NCBI GenBank assembly: GCA_028290465.1
Contig: JAQGJU010000094.1
Location: 1 to 64,000 of the forward strand
Source: Xanthobacteraceae bacterium
GTDB lineage: Bacteria > Pseudomonadota > Alphaproteobacteria > Rhizobiales > Xanthobacteraceae
DNA: 64,000 nt
Reading direction: 5' to 3'
The position numbers and the translations under genes were made by a program. The notes beneath the pieces were generated by a model, which was not told the DNA's origin, searched no databases, and saw only the letters and a list, made by a program, of their open reading frames with translations. This document shows, piece by piece, positions 23,889 to 31,450 of this stretch. Within the stretch, counting starts at the first letter, position 1. Each line of letters opens with the position of its first letter.

Positions 23889-26246
23889 TTAGAACAGACG
23901 CAACACGGCCTGGCTGGCCTGGTTCGCCATCGACAGAGCGGTCGTCGACAGCTGCTGACGGGTCTGCAGGGCCAGAAGGTTCGCACCTTCCTCGTTGGTG
24001 TCGGCCAGCACGAGGCTGTCGGCGCCGGTCTGCAGGGTATTGATCATGTTCTTGGTGAAGTCCTGACGGGTCTGAACGGTCGTCAGGGTGGAGCCGAACT
24101 TGGACGCCTGGGTACGAAGCGAGTTCAGCGCCGTGTCCGCGGCGGCGATCACGGTATCGATCGTGTCGTTGCTCTGGAACTGGGTGCCGTTCTGCTTGTT
24201 CAGGGTCAGGTTGCTGGCGCCGAAGGTTACGCCCTTGATGGTCAGCGAGCTCGAACCGCTCTCGTTGAACGTCACTTTCAGGTCATCGCCGTTCAGCAGA
24301 TTGATGCCGTTGTAGGAGGCATCCTTCGCCAACGAGTCGATTTGGTCGAGCACGTTGTTGAAGTCGGTCTGCAGGCTGGCGCGGGTGGCGTTTGACGAGG
24401 TGGTCATGACCGCGCCCGTCTGAGTGCCGGCGGTGAGGCCGAGCGAGCTCGCCGCGGTGCCGCCGATCTTCAGGCTGGTCGCCGAAGAGCCGGAAGCCAC
24501 TGCGATGTCCAGCGCGCCGCTGCTGGTCACCGAGGCGGTGACGCCGGACAGACCCGTCAGCGCGGTGTTGAGCTGGTCCAGGGTCTGCACCTGGCCGGTA
24601 CCCGTACCGAACGTGATGGTCTGATCCGAGCCGCCATTGGCCGCGACGGTCAGCGTCTTGCCTTGGCCTGGGCCGGCGGAGCCGAGCTTGGTGGTGAGCC
24701 GGTCCAGCAGGCTGATCGAGGAACCGGATGTCGCCGTCGAAATGTTCGACGTCAGACCCAGGGCCGCCGAGGTTCCGTTGGCATTGACGGTGAAGTCAAC
24801 GGCGGAGTTCTCGGCGTCGATCTTGATGTGATCGTGACCGCTGCCGTCGGTGACCTTGCTGAAGTTCAGGTTGGCGGCGAGCGAGGAGGCGTTTAGCTTG
24901 GTCAGCACGTCATCGATGCGGTCGTTCGCAGCGAGGCCGACGGTGAAATTGGTCCCGTTGACGCCGATGCTGAGCGAACCACCGCCCGACAGGTCCTGCG
25001 CACCACCGGCACCGGAGTAGCTGGCGCCGAGGTCCTTGAGGGTCGGCTGGCTGTTATGCGTGCCGAACACGGTGTTCGTCGTGCCCAGCACGTTGGCGGC
25101 CGCCGTGACCGTGGAAGCCGTACCGCCGACCGTGATCGACGACTTGGTGCCGGCCGGTTGCGTGATGGTGATCTTGCCGGCCGTGACCGACGCCGAGAAG
25201 GCGCCGCCGGACGTGGTGGCCGCAGCACCAAGCTGGGTGTTGAGGTCGGCAAGGGTATTCACGGCGCTGGCGGTGGCGCCGGTGCCGAACGTGATGGTCG
25301 AGCCGGTCAGAGCCGTGCCGGCCGCATCGGTGCCGGCGATCGTGATGGTGTTGCCGGAAGCGCCGCCCGCTGCCGAGAACTGATCGAACAGGCTGCTCGA
25401 ATTGTGAGCGCCGACGTTACCGCCGGTCAGGCCGAGATCGGTCAGGGTACCGGCAGTGGAACCAGAACCGCCCGCCGCAAGGGTGAAGTCCGTCGAAGCA
25501 GACTTCGCGGTGATGGTCAGTGCGTTGGAGACGTAGCTGACATCAAACAGCGAGCTGAACGCCACCGAAGAGCCGTTGACGGTCGCCGAGGTGCCGTTGA
25601 TTTTAGCCACGACAGCGGCCTGGCTGGTGTCAGTCGCGGCAATGCTGACATCGAAATTGGCGGCAGTTCCGTTGCGTTCCGTCACAGAGAAGCGGACCGT
25701 ACCGGCGGTCGGGCCGGCGTTGGAGTTGAGGGACGCCAACTGCGCGTTGGTGGTGGTGCCCGTCGCCGTCATCGAGCCCATGGTCTCGGTGATGGTCGCG
25801 CCGGAGATCGCGACGGCCTGGGCTTCGAGATTGACGCCGTTGCTGGTGCCGGTCGTGGTGCCGACCGTTTCGGCACCGTTCAGGTTGGCAGCGCTGATGA
25901 TGGATGCGCTGGCATCGAGCGTCCCGTAGGTGTTGGTCGGGCCGGTCGACTGGCGGGCCTGCTGCGCGGTCGATTTCGCAGACTGCACCAGCTTGGTCAG
26001 CGAGGTGATGCCGTTATTGGCGGCGTCGAGGGTCTTGGTCGCCTGGCCGATCGAGTCGAGCAGCGAGCCCAAGTCGGCGGCGCGGTCGTTGAGCTTGGCC
26101 GAGGTGAAGAAGTTGGAAGGATTGTCGAGCGCCGAGTTGACCTTCTTGCCGGTGGCAAGGCGGTTCTGGGTCGCAGACATCATGTCCGCAGTGCTCTGGA
26201 GCGAGAGCAAGTTCTGACGGACGCCGGCTGTGAGCGCGATAGCCAT
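23889..26246 (-). CDS. fliC1: Flagellin (first copy), large
   Basis: 785 residues; main filament subunit candidate. Terminal domains are LTAGVRQNLLSLQSTADMMSATQNRLATGKKVNSALDNPSNFFTS and KFGSTLTTVQTRQDFTKNMINTLQTGADSLVLADTNEEGANLLALQTRQQLS. The long outer region (about 130-640) contains repeats of a beta module such as TLTVAANGGSDQTITFGTGTGQVQTLDQLNTAL. A sigma-54 promoter lies about 140 bases upstream, leaving a long 5' leader that could be the target of FlbT. Two terminators follow. Symbols fliC1/fliC2 are positional, not established names. Confidence 0.93.
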   Translation of the reverse strand: MAIALTAGVRQNLLSLQSTADMMSATQNRLATGKKVNSALDNPSNFFTSAKLNDRAADLGSLLDSIGQATKTLDAANNGITSLTKLVQSAKSTAQQARQSTGPTNTYGTLDASASIISAANLNGAETVGTTTGTSNGVNLEAQAVAISGATITETMGSMTATGTTTNAQLASLNSNAGPTAGTVRFSVTERNGTAANFDVSIAATDTSQAAVVAKINGTSATVNGSSVAFSSLFDVSYVSNALTITAKSASTDFTLAAGGSGSTAGTLTDLGLTGGNVGAHNSSSLFDQFSAAGGASGNTITIAGTDAAGTALTGSTITFGTGATASAVNTLADLNTQLGAAATTSGGAFSASVTAGKITITQPAGTKSSITVGGTASTVTAAANVLGTTNTVFGTHNSQPTLKDLGASYSGAGGAQDLSGGGSLSIGVNGTNFTVGLAANDRIDDVLTKLNASSLAANLNFSKVTDGSGHDHIKIDAENSAVDFTVNANGTSAALGLTSNISTATSGSSISLLDRLTTKLGSAGPGQGKTLTVAANGGSDQTITFGTGTGQVQTLDQLNTALTGLSGVTASVTSSGALDIAVASGSSATSLKIGGTAASSLGLTAGTQTGAVMTTSSNATRASLQTDFNNVLDQIDSLAKDASYNGINLLNGDDLKVTFNESGSSSLTIKGVTFGASNLTLNKQNGTQFQSNDTIDTVIAAADTALNSLRTQASKFGSTLTTVQTRQDFTKNMINTLQTGADSLVLADTNEEGANLLALQTRQQLSTTALSMANQASQAVLRLF

Positions 26247-26385
26247 GGTATTGGAACCTTTCTGGTCGAAGTCGCCATACTGGCGACGGTGCGGCGCCGA
26301 CCTTCTGATCGGCCTGGATGTCTTCGCACGGGGGATGTAATGGGAAGTAAATAAACGTGGTTAATCAATCATTTATAAGTACAGA

Positions 26386-26400
26386 GCAGCTGGCTTGCCA
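26386..26400 (-). promoter_or_regulatory. Sigma-54 promoter of fliC1
   Basis: On the minus strand TGGCAAGCCAGCTGC, with GG and GC ten bases apart. TGGCA is consensus and CTGC is one change from TTGC. It lies 140 bases before the ATG; predicted leader about 128 bases. Confidence 0.7.
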
Positions 26401-26420
26401 GGTTAAGTTTGGTTTATGTT

Positions 26421-26454
26421 TGTTAACCATGAAAATATACTTTGTGTTAACCAT
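26421..26454. promoter_or_regulatory. Pair of TGTTAACCAT sites upstream of fliC1
   Basis: Identical 10-mers at 26421-26430 and 26445-26454, 24 bases apart (about two helical turns). They lie 20-70 bases upstream of the sigma-54 promoter, where an activator or repressor could bind. Confidence 0.55.
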
Positions 26455-26474
26455 AAAACGACGCCGCATGGAGC

Positions 26475-26494
26475 GGTCGGTCGGTCGGTCGGTC
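26475..26494. repeat. Tetranucleotide repeat (GGTC)5
   Basis: Five perfect GGTC units followed by GGCCGG. It lies between the fliC1 promoter and the FlaG-like gene, in noncoding DNA. Runs of this kind are prone to slippage. Confidence 0.8.
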
Positions 26495-26619
26495 GGCCGG
26501 CTGGCTTGGCGCTCCGGCGGCCGGGCGCCCCCGACACATGGATCAACACACATAGATGTAAGGAGGGGAGCGGCGCGGGTGAGCGCGCGGCTAAGAGTAA
26601 AGCGGCCGTAGCGCCGCGC

Positions 26620-26982
26620 TCAGGCCCTGCGGTCCGCCATGTTCAGCGCTTCGGTCGGCGTCTTGCCGTCATCGAGCGCGCGCGTATAGGCGCGCATCCG
26701 CAGCAGCGCCTGATCGGGCACCTGACGCACCACCTGACGCGAGCGCACATCGATCACGCGGAAGATCACTTCGCGGCTTTGCGGATCGATTGTGATCTCG
26801 CGCGTGTACGCCTGCGGCTGTTTGCTCGCCGTGTTGGCAGGTGCGGCATCGGTGGCGGCGGTCACGGCCTTGGGGGCCGCGAGCTCGGTGGCGACCGCTT
26901 CTCGCACGGGCAGCGCATCCGGTCGCACAAAGGCCGCGTGAGCGACGGCTGCCGGGGGCTTGCTGGTGAGGGCCGTGTCCAT
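26620..26982 (-). CDS. FlaG-like flagellar protein
   Basis: 120 residues. The first half is Ala/Pro-rich and likely disordered. The second half, YTREITIDPQSREVIFRVIDVRSRQVVRQVPDQALLRMRAYTRAL, matches the FlaG pattern in which beta strands reading VxVIDxxSxEVVRQIP precede a helix. FlaG influences filament length or assembly in other bacteria. Position next to fliC1 supports the call, but the family match is by motif only. Confidence 0.6.
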   Translation of the reverse strand: MDTALTSKPPAAVAHAAFVRPDALPVREAVATELAAPKAVTAATDAAPANTASKQPQAYTREITIDPQSREVIFRVIDVRSRQVVRQVPDQALLRMRAYTRALDDGKTPTEALNMADRRA

Positions 26983-27062
26983 GGTGTTCGTCCTGAACGT
27001 TTCCCCGGTCGTCCCATTCTAGAGATGGGTGGCGGGTTACTACGTACAGTACGCGCGAGGCT

Positions 27063-27077
27063 TTAAGCTTGCGTTAG
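27063..27077 (-). promoter_or_regulatory. CtrA-like box upstream of the FlaG-like gene
   Basis: On the minus strand CTAA-N7-TTAA, 81 bases before the FlaG-like start. One base differs from the CtrA consensus TTAA-N7-TTAA. Confidence 0.4.
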
Positions 27078-27224
27078 GGAAGGTGGTTAATAGCCCACTA
27101 TCCGCGAGCGTCGCATTTGAGCGACCGCGGCTATCCAGATCGGTGATGGGAGGTTGTCGTTTGCCCCGGCGAGTAGTTTGGACCCCGCATATGCACCGAC
27201 GGAGGTTAAGGCAGCACTAACGCT

Positions 27225-27716
27225 CTACAGTTTTCGGCTGACCGCGATCGGCTGATAGGCGCTGCGGGCCGGCGCGTTCGCCACGCCGGTCCTGCCATAG
27301 GTGCTCGGCGCGGCTTTTTTGGCCATTTCGCCGGACACGCCGCGCACGATGCCTTCCGCCACCGCATGCGCGGTTGCCAGCACCGTCAGATTGATCTGCA
27401 GCAGGGCCCGAAAGACATCGTGGCGCTGGCGCAGCGCCTGGACGGTGTTCGGAATCAGCTTCGATATGAAGCCTTCGCTGGCTTTGATCCGGGCAATGTC
27501 AGCAATGTAGAGCTTGGTGAGGTCGGCCTTGGCGCCTTCCAGGCGAATGGCCTGCCTGAGCTTGCCACTCCGCACCAGCTTGGTTTCTTCTTCGACGGTG
27601 CCAAGCAGCGCGTCCATCACCTCGGTCAGATGGCCGACTAGTTGTTCGGCTTCGGCCGGGTGCGTTACGGGCGCGGGCATGGACGCCGCTGCCGCGGTCG
27701 ACGGGGCTTGGTTCAT
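27225..27716 (-). CDS. FlgN/FlbY-like flagellar protein
   Basis: 163 residues, helical throughout the middle: HLTEVMDALLGTVEEETKLVRSGKLRQAIRLEGAKADLTKLYIADIARI. The pattern of an E-E-T-x-L-V-R helix followed by a K-x-x-L hairpin resembles FlgN export chaperones for FlgK/FlgL and the alphaproteobacterial FlbY protein. The C-terminus is basic and disordered. Its ATGA overlaps the stop of the flgJ-like gene. It is third in the operon flgI / flgJ-like / this gene. Confidence 0.6.
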   Translation of the reverse strand: MNQAPSTAAAASMPAPVTHPAEAEQLVGHLTEVMDALLGTVEEETKLVRSGKLRQAIRLEGAKADLTKLYIADIARIKASEGFISKLIPNTVQALRQRHDVFRALLQINLTVLATAHAVAEGIVRGVSGEMAKKAAPSTYGRTGVANAPARSAYQPIAVSRKL

Positions 27717-28126
27717 GGCGTGGCTCCTGGATTTTGAGCGGCGTACGGGATGGGCTGGGTTGCGCCGGCCGGCAGCGCGGCCTTGACGGGCTGCGCCGAC
27801 TGCCGGGCGATCAATTCGCGATAGACTTGGTCGCCGATGCCGATGCCGCCGCCCTTGGCGAAGGATTTGGCGTATTCCTCGGTCAGGAACGAGCGCCAGA
27901 TGCCAACACCTTGCCCACCACCGAACGGGCCTTCGCCGTCGATTCCGGTGAACATCTGCTGGAACATCTGGTTGAGGAAAACCGCCTCGAAGTCCTGCGC
28001 GGTCGCTTTGGCCTTGGCCTGGTTCTTGGCAGCGGCCGGCGACAGTTCGGCGGAAGCGGCCTGCTGGGCCTGGAACATGGCGCCGGCGCCCGGCGTCGAC
28101 AGCGGCGAAGCGTAGGGGGTCATCAC
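27713..28126 (-). CDS. flgJ: Rod-binding protein, FlgJ N-terminal type (CheL-like)
   Basis: 137 residues with the rod-binding domain AQDFEAVFLNQMFQQMFTGIDGEGPFGGGQGVGIWRSFLTEEYAKSFAKGGGIGIGDQVYREL. The C-terminal muramidase domain of enterobacterial FlgJ is absent, as is normal in alphaproteobacteria, where the gene is also called cheL. It overlaps flgI and the next gene by 4 bases each (ATGA), indicating translational coupling. Confidence 0.85.
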   Translation of the reverse strand: MMTPYASPLSTPGAGAMFQAQQAASAELSPAAAKNQAKAKATAQDFEAVFLNQMFQQMFTGIDGEGPFGGGQGVGIWRSFLTEEYAKSFAKGGGIGIGDQVYRELIARQSAQPVKAALPAGATQPIPYAAQNPGATP

Positions 28127-29232
28127 ATCACCTCGATGTCGGCCTGGATCGCCCCGGCGGCCTTGATGGCCTGCAGGATGCTGATCAGGTCGCGCGGGCC
28201 GATGCCGAGCGCATTGAGGCCGTCGACGATCTGCTGCAGCGAGACGCCGTCCTTGACCACGTGAAGCTGCTTGCCGTCCTCCTGGACGCCGATGCGGGTG
28301 CGCGGCGTGGTGGTGGTCTGGCCACGCGACAGCGGGTTCGGCTGGCTGACCTGCGGCGTCTCCGAAACCGTAACCGTGAGATTGCCTTGCGCGACCGCGA
28401 CGGTGGAAACCCGTACATCGCGGCCGATGACGATGATGCCGGAGCGCTCGTCGATCACGATCTTGGCCGGCAGATCGGGCTCGACCTGCAATTGTTCGAT
28501 CTCGGTGAGCAGGCCGACGACATTGCCGACATATTGCTTGGGCAGCGTGAGCTGCACCGTCGAGGGATCGATCGGCTCGGCGGTCGGCGCCCCCATGAAG
28601 TCGTTGATCGCCGCCGCAATGCGCTTGGCGGTGGTAAAATCGGCGTTGCGCAGCGCCAGGCGCACCTGGGTCAGCTTGTTCAGCGCGAATTCAAGCTCGC
28701 GCTCTATAATAGCGCCGTTGGAGACCCGCCCGACCGTCGGAACGCCCTTGGTGACCTTGGCGCCTTCGCCTTCGGCCGAAAAACCGCCGATCGCCACCGA
28801 GCCCTGGCCGACCGCATAGACATTGCCGTCGGCGCCGAGCAGCGGCGTGACCAGCAGGGTGCCGCCTTGGAGGCTCTTGGCGTCACCGAGCGCCGACACG
28901 GTGATGTCGATCCGGGTGCCCTGGGTGCCGAACGCCGGCAGATTGGCCGTTACCATTACGGCGGCGACGTTGCCGGTGCGGATCTGGGCGCCACGGATGT
29001 TGACACCGAGGCGTTCCAGCATCGCCTGCAGCGACTGCTTGGTGAAAGGGATGTTGTTGAGCGTGTCGCCGGTGCCGTTGAGGCCGACGACGAGGCCGTA
29101 ACCGATGAGCTGATTCTGCCGGACACCCTCGATATTCGCCAGATCCTTGATGCGCGACGTCGCCGACACCGGCGCCACCGCGATCAGAATCACAATTGCC
29201 GCGAGGATGGCGGCCTGCAACGTCCTCAACAT
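28123..29232 (-). CDS. flgI: Flagellar P-ring protein FlgI
   Basis: 369 residues; forms the periplasmic P ring around the rod. A signal peptide (MLRTLQAAILAAIVILIAVAPVSA) is followed by the family core SRIKDLANIEGVRQNQLIGYGLVVGLNGTGD, GTRIDITVSALGDAKSLQGGTLLVTPL and the C-terminal QQIVDGLNALGIGPRDLISILQAIKAAGA. Of two adjacent ATG codons, 29232 has the better spacing from GGGGAG. It is the first gene of a three-gene operon with a sigma-54 promoter about 60 bases upstream. Confidence 0.95.
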   Translation of the reverse strand: MLRTLQAAILAAIVILIAVAPVSATSRIKDLANIEGVRQNQLIGYGLVVGLNGTGDTLNNIPFTKQSLQAMLERLGVNIRGAQIRTGNVAAVMVTANLPAFGTQGTRIDITVSALGDAKSLQGGTLLVTPLLGADGNVYAVGQGSVAIGGFSAEGEGAKVTKGVPTVGRVSNGAIIERELEFALNKLTQVRLALRNADFTTAKRIAAAINDFMGAPTAEPIDPSTVQLTLPKQYVGNVVGLLTEIEQLQVEPDLPAKIVIDERSGIIVIGRDVRVSTVAVAQGNLTVTVSETPQVSQPNPLSRGQTTTTPRTRIGVQEDGKQLHVVKDGVSLQQIVDGLNALGIGPRDLISILQAIKAAGAIQADIEVM

Positions 29233-29293
29233 CATCGTCTCCCCGGGCGCCGGTGCCGCCTCTCCCAAAGCGGCCGCGCCCGGGATCTCATTA

Positions 29294-29308
29294 GCCAGTC
29301 CCGTGCCA
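29294..29308 (-). promoter_or_regulatory. Sigma-54 promoter of the flgI operon
   Basis: On the minus strand TGGCACGGGACTGGC: consensus TGGCACG, GG and GC ten bases apart, -12 box TGGC instead of TTGC. It would give a leader of about 50 bases. Confidence 0.75.
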
Positions 29309-29424
29309 GTTCGATTTTTTCGTTCAAGCCATTGATTTTAAATAATTTAATAGATTGACGTGAAGGTCGGGGCGGCCCGCGGCCGGGGCAGGGACTGCCG
29401 GGCGCGGCAGAATTTGCCGGGTCG

Positions 29425-29440
29425 TTTACGAAGCATTAAC
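29425..29440 (+). promoter_or_regulatory. CtrA-like box upstream of fliX
   Basis: TTTA-N7-TTAAC, one change from TTAA-N7-TTAAC, 50 bases before the fliX ATG. Its first 14 bases, TTTACGAAGCATTA, recur upstream of fliC2. Confidence 0.5.
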
Positions 29441-29489
29441 CGAACCGGACCCAGGCTCACCTATCCCATAGGGGGAATAAGGCTCCGAC

Positions 29490-29906
29490 ATGCGCATCTA
29501 TGGACCGAACGGCGCCGTGAGCGTGGGCAACACTGCCGGCTCAAGCGCGCGCCGTAACAGCGGCTCGGGCTTCTCGCTGCCCGAGGCCGAGGAATCCCGC
29601 CCGTCGACGTCGAGCGCGCCGGCCCGTCACATCGGCGGCATCGATGCACTGATCGCGCTGCAAGGCGTCGAGGACCCGACCGAACGGCGCCGCCGGGCCG
29701 TCAAAAAGGGCTTTCGGGCCCTGGACGCGCTCGATGAGCTGAAGATCGGCCTGCTGTCCGGGACGCTCAATCCGGCCACCCTGCTACGGCTGAAAGCGGC
29801 AGCCGGCGACATGAAAACCGAGTCCGGCGACAGCCGGCTTGATCAAGTTTTGGCCGAAATCGACCTGCGGGTCGAGGTCGAACTGGCCAAGGCCGGCATC
29901 AAGTAA
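29490..29906 (+). CDS. fliX: Flagellar assembly regulator FliX
   Basis: 138 residues. In Caulobacter FliX senses completion of the early basal body and controls the sigma-54 activator FlbD. Landmarks are MRIYGPNG at the start and IGGIDALIALQGVEDPTERRRRAVKKGFRALDALDELKIGLLSG, then LDQVLAEIDLRVEVELAK. It is a single gene, divergent from flgI. Its presence agrees with the sigma-54 sites found here, although flbD itself is outside the window. Confidence 0.93.
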   Translation: MRIYGPNGAVSVGNTAGSSARRNSGSGFSLPEAEESRPSTSSAPARHIGGIDALIALQGVEDPTERRRRAVKKGFRALDALDELKIGLLSGTLNPATLLRLKAAAGDMKTESGDSRLDQVLAEIDLRVEVELAKAGIK

Positions 29907-30072
29907 CCCGCTTTTCGTTGGGATTCCGTGATTTTTTAGCCCCGACGGCGCGCAAGCAGGCGTTTGCGGCGTCATCCTGCTGCAAAATTTCGCTTCTATG
30001 CGAGTAGGGCGCCCTATATAAGCGTGCCGCGCGAGGGGGGAGCCTCGCTCTTCGGTGCAGGAGGCGCCGTGC

Positions 30073-30489
30073 ATGCCGTTGGAAAAACTAAAAAACTACA
30101 AGCCCACGGACAAAGAGCCGTTCATGAATGAGCGTCAGCGCGAGTATTTCCGCCTGAAGCTCGTGACCTGGAAGGAAGAGATCCTGAAGGAGGCACAGGA
30201 AACCCTGCAGCACCTCCAGGACGAAAATCAGAACCACCCGGATCTGGCCGATCGGGCCTCCTCGGAGACCGACCGGGCGATCGAACTGCGGGCACGGGAC
30301 CGCCAGCGCAAGCTGATCTCCAAGATCGAGGCCGCGCTGGCCCGGATCGACGACGGCACCTACGGCTATTGCGAGGAGACCGGCGAGCCGATCGCCTTGA
30401 AGCGGCTCGAAGCCCGGCCGATCGCGACGCTGTCGGTCGAGGCGCAGGAGCGCCACGAGCGGCGCGAACGCGTCTATCGCGACGACTGA
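30073..30489 (+). CDS. dksA: DksA-type RNA polymerase regulator with a single zinc-site cysteine
   Basis: 138 residues from ATG 30073 (AGGAGG nine bases upstream). It binds the RNA polymerase secondary channel and works with ppGpp. The coiled-coil tip keeps D57-x-x-D60-x-A62 and the following ELRARDRQRKL. In the zinc-finger region (YGYCEETGEPIALKRLEARPIATLSVEAQ) only Cys100 remains; the other three positions are Thr103, Ser121 and Ala124. Non-four-cysteine DksA forms are known, so loss of zinc does not mean loss of function. The 3' end is partly duplicated downstream. Confidence 0.92.
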   Translation: MPLEKLKNYKPTDKEPFMNERQREYFRLKLVTWKEEILKEAQETLQHLQDENQNHPDLADRASSETDRAIELRARDRQRKLISKIEAALARIDDGTYGYCEETGEPIALKRLEARPIATLSVEAQERHERRERVYRDD

Positions 30490-30557
30490 GGCGCCTAAAG
30501 CGCGCCGCTCAAACGTCAATGAGCGGCGGCGCGAGCGCGTCTATCGCGACGACTGAG
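30457..30557. repeat. Duplicated dksA 3' end
   Basis: The last codons and stop of dksA (30457-30490) recur at 30521-30557 after about 30 bases, with one extra triplet and few changes. The second copy still reads ERVYRDD-stop but has no start. Confidence 0.8.
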
Positions 30558-30644
30558 ACGCTTAGCGCGCTCTTACTCGAATACGCTGCCATGGACCTTG
30601 GCGGGCCTGTGCGTAGGCTCATGTCGAACGCGCAGGAAAATAGC

Positions 30645-31232
30645 ATGTCGCTTCGCACCTCCTTCGGACTCGCAATGATCGCGCTGCCGGCGCTGATCTC
30701 GGCCGCGTCGAGCGAGACCGATCCGTTGTCAGACCGCCTTACATCGCCCGACGAGGGCCTGTGCTTTAGCCGCGACTATGACGCCGCGCATCTCAAACAG
30801 CACAAGGGCCAGCTCACGCAGACCGCGATGCTGTCGTTCAAGTCGGACGCGGTGCGCGTCATGCTGCGCCAGAAGGGCCGGGCGGCGCCGGTCCATCTGG
30901 TGGCAACGTGCGAATGGAATCCGCGCACGGCCGGCATCACGACCAGTGGCACGCGGATGATGCCGTCGTTCAAGAAGCGGCAGGGCTACGACTGCATTGT
31001 AATCGTTTCACCGGGCTCGGCGCAGGAAGGCGGCTACGCGGTGATCGATCCGGCCGCCGACGCGAAATCGGTGACGCTGCATTTCGATAGTCCGGTACAG
31101 GCGCGGCCAAGTCTGGATAAAGACGCGCGGGTTTTTTCGCTCAATCTTGGGCGCGAGGATCGTGCCTTCCTAATGACGCGCGTTGAGCCGGCCGCATGCC
31201 GCGCCATGGAGCAAGCCCTCGAAGGGCTGTGA
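30645..31232 (+). CDS. Secreted protein of unknown function
   Basis: 195 residues from ATG 30645 (AGGA seven bases upstream); an ATG 24 bases earlier is in frame. A signal peptide (MSLRTSFGLAMIALPALISA) precedes a mature domain with about four cysteines (GLCFSRDY, VATCEWNP, GYDCIVIVS, PAACRAME) and a beta-rich middle. No family was recognised. It sits convergent to flgH and is probably unrelated to the flagellum. Confidence 0.7.
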   Translation: MSLRTSFGLAMIALPALISAASSETDPLSDRLTSPDEGLCFSRDYDAAHLKQHKGQLTQTAMLSFKSDAVRVMLRQKGRAAPVHLVATCEWNPRTAGITTSGTRMMPSFKKRQGYDCIVIVSPGSAQEGGYAVIDPAADAKSVTLHFDSPVQARPSLDKDARVFSLNLGREDRAFLMTRVEPAACRAMEQALEGL

Positions 31233-31263
31233 GCCGCTCTCTGTGGGATCGTTGAAGCGGACG

Positions 31264-31294
31264 CGGCCTCCGGAGGGGAGAGTTCCGGAGGCCG
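31264..31294. terminator. Hairpin between the secreted protein gene and flgH
   Basis: An 11-bp perfect stem CGGCCTCCGGA / TCCGGAGGCCG with a 9-base loop. It lies between convergent genes and lacks a T-tract. Confidence 0.45.
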
Positions 31295-31395
31295 TGCCGT
31301 GAGACGCCCGTCCGTCCGCGCGAACGGACCGGCGTGGGAGCTGTGGAGCCGCGCCGCGAACCGAAGTCCGTGCTGCGAACCCGCGAATTTCTTAG

Positions 31396-31446
31396 GCGCG
31401 CGCGATCAGGAAAGTGGATACCGGTTTCCCGTCCGATCGCGCGCGA
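31396..31446. repeat. Short dispersed palindromic element
   Basis: Inverted ends GCGCGCGATC / GATCGCGCGC flank AAAGTGGATACCGGTTTCCC. The core is the inverse of the one in the element at 5364-5490 (CCGGT-TCCACTT). It ends a few bases before the flgH stop. Confidence 0.55.
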
Positions 31447-31450
31447 TAAC

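Larger units (their letters stand above)
26247..26619. other. Regulatory intergenic region upstream of fliC1
   Basis: 373 bases without a gene, AT-rich between about 26340 and 26460. From the fliC1 side outward it holds a long leader, a sigma-54 promoter, two TGTTAACCAT sites and a GGTC tetranucleotide run. This is the promoter region of the main flagellin. Confidence 0.7.
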
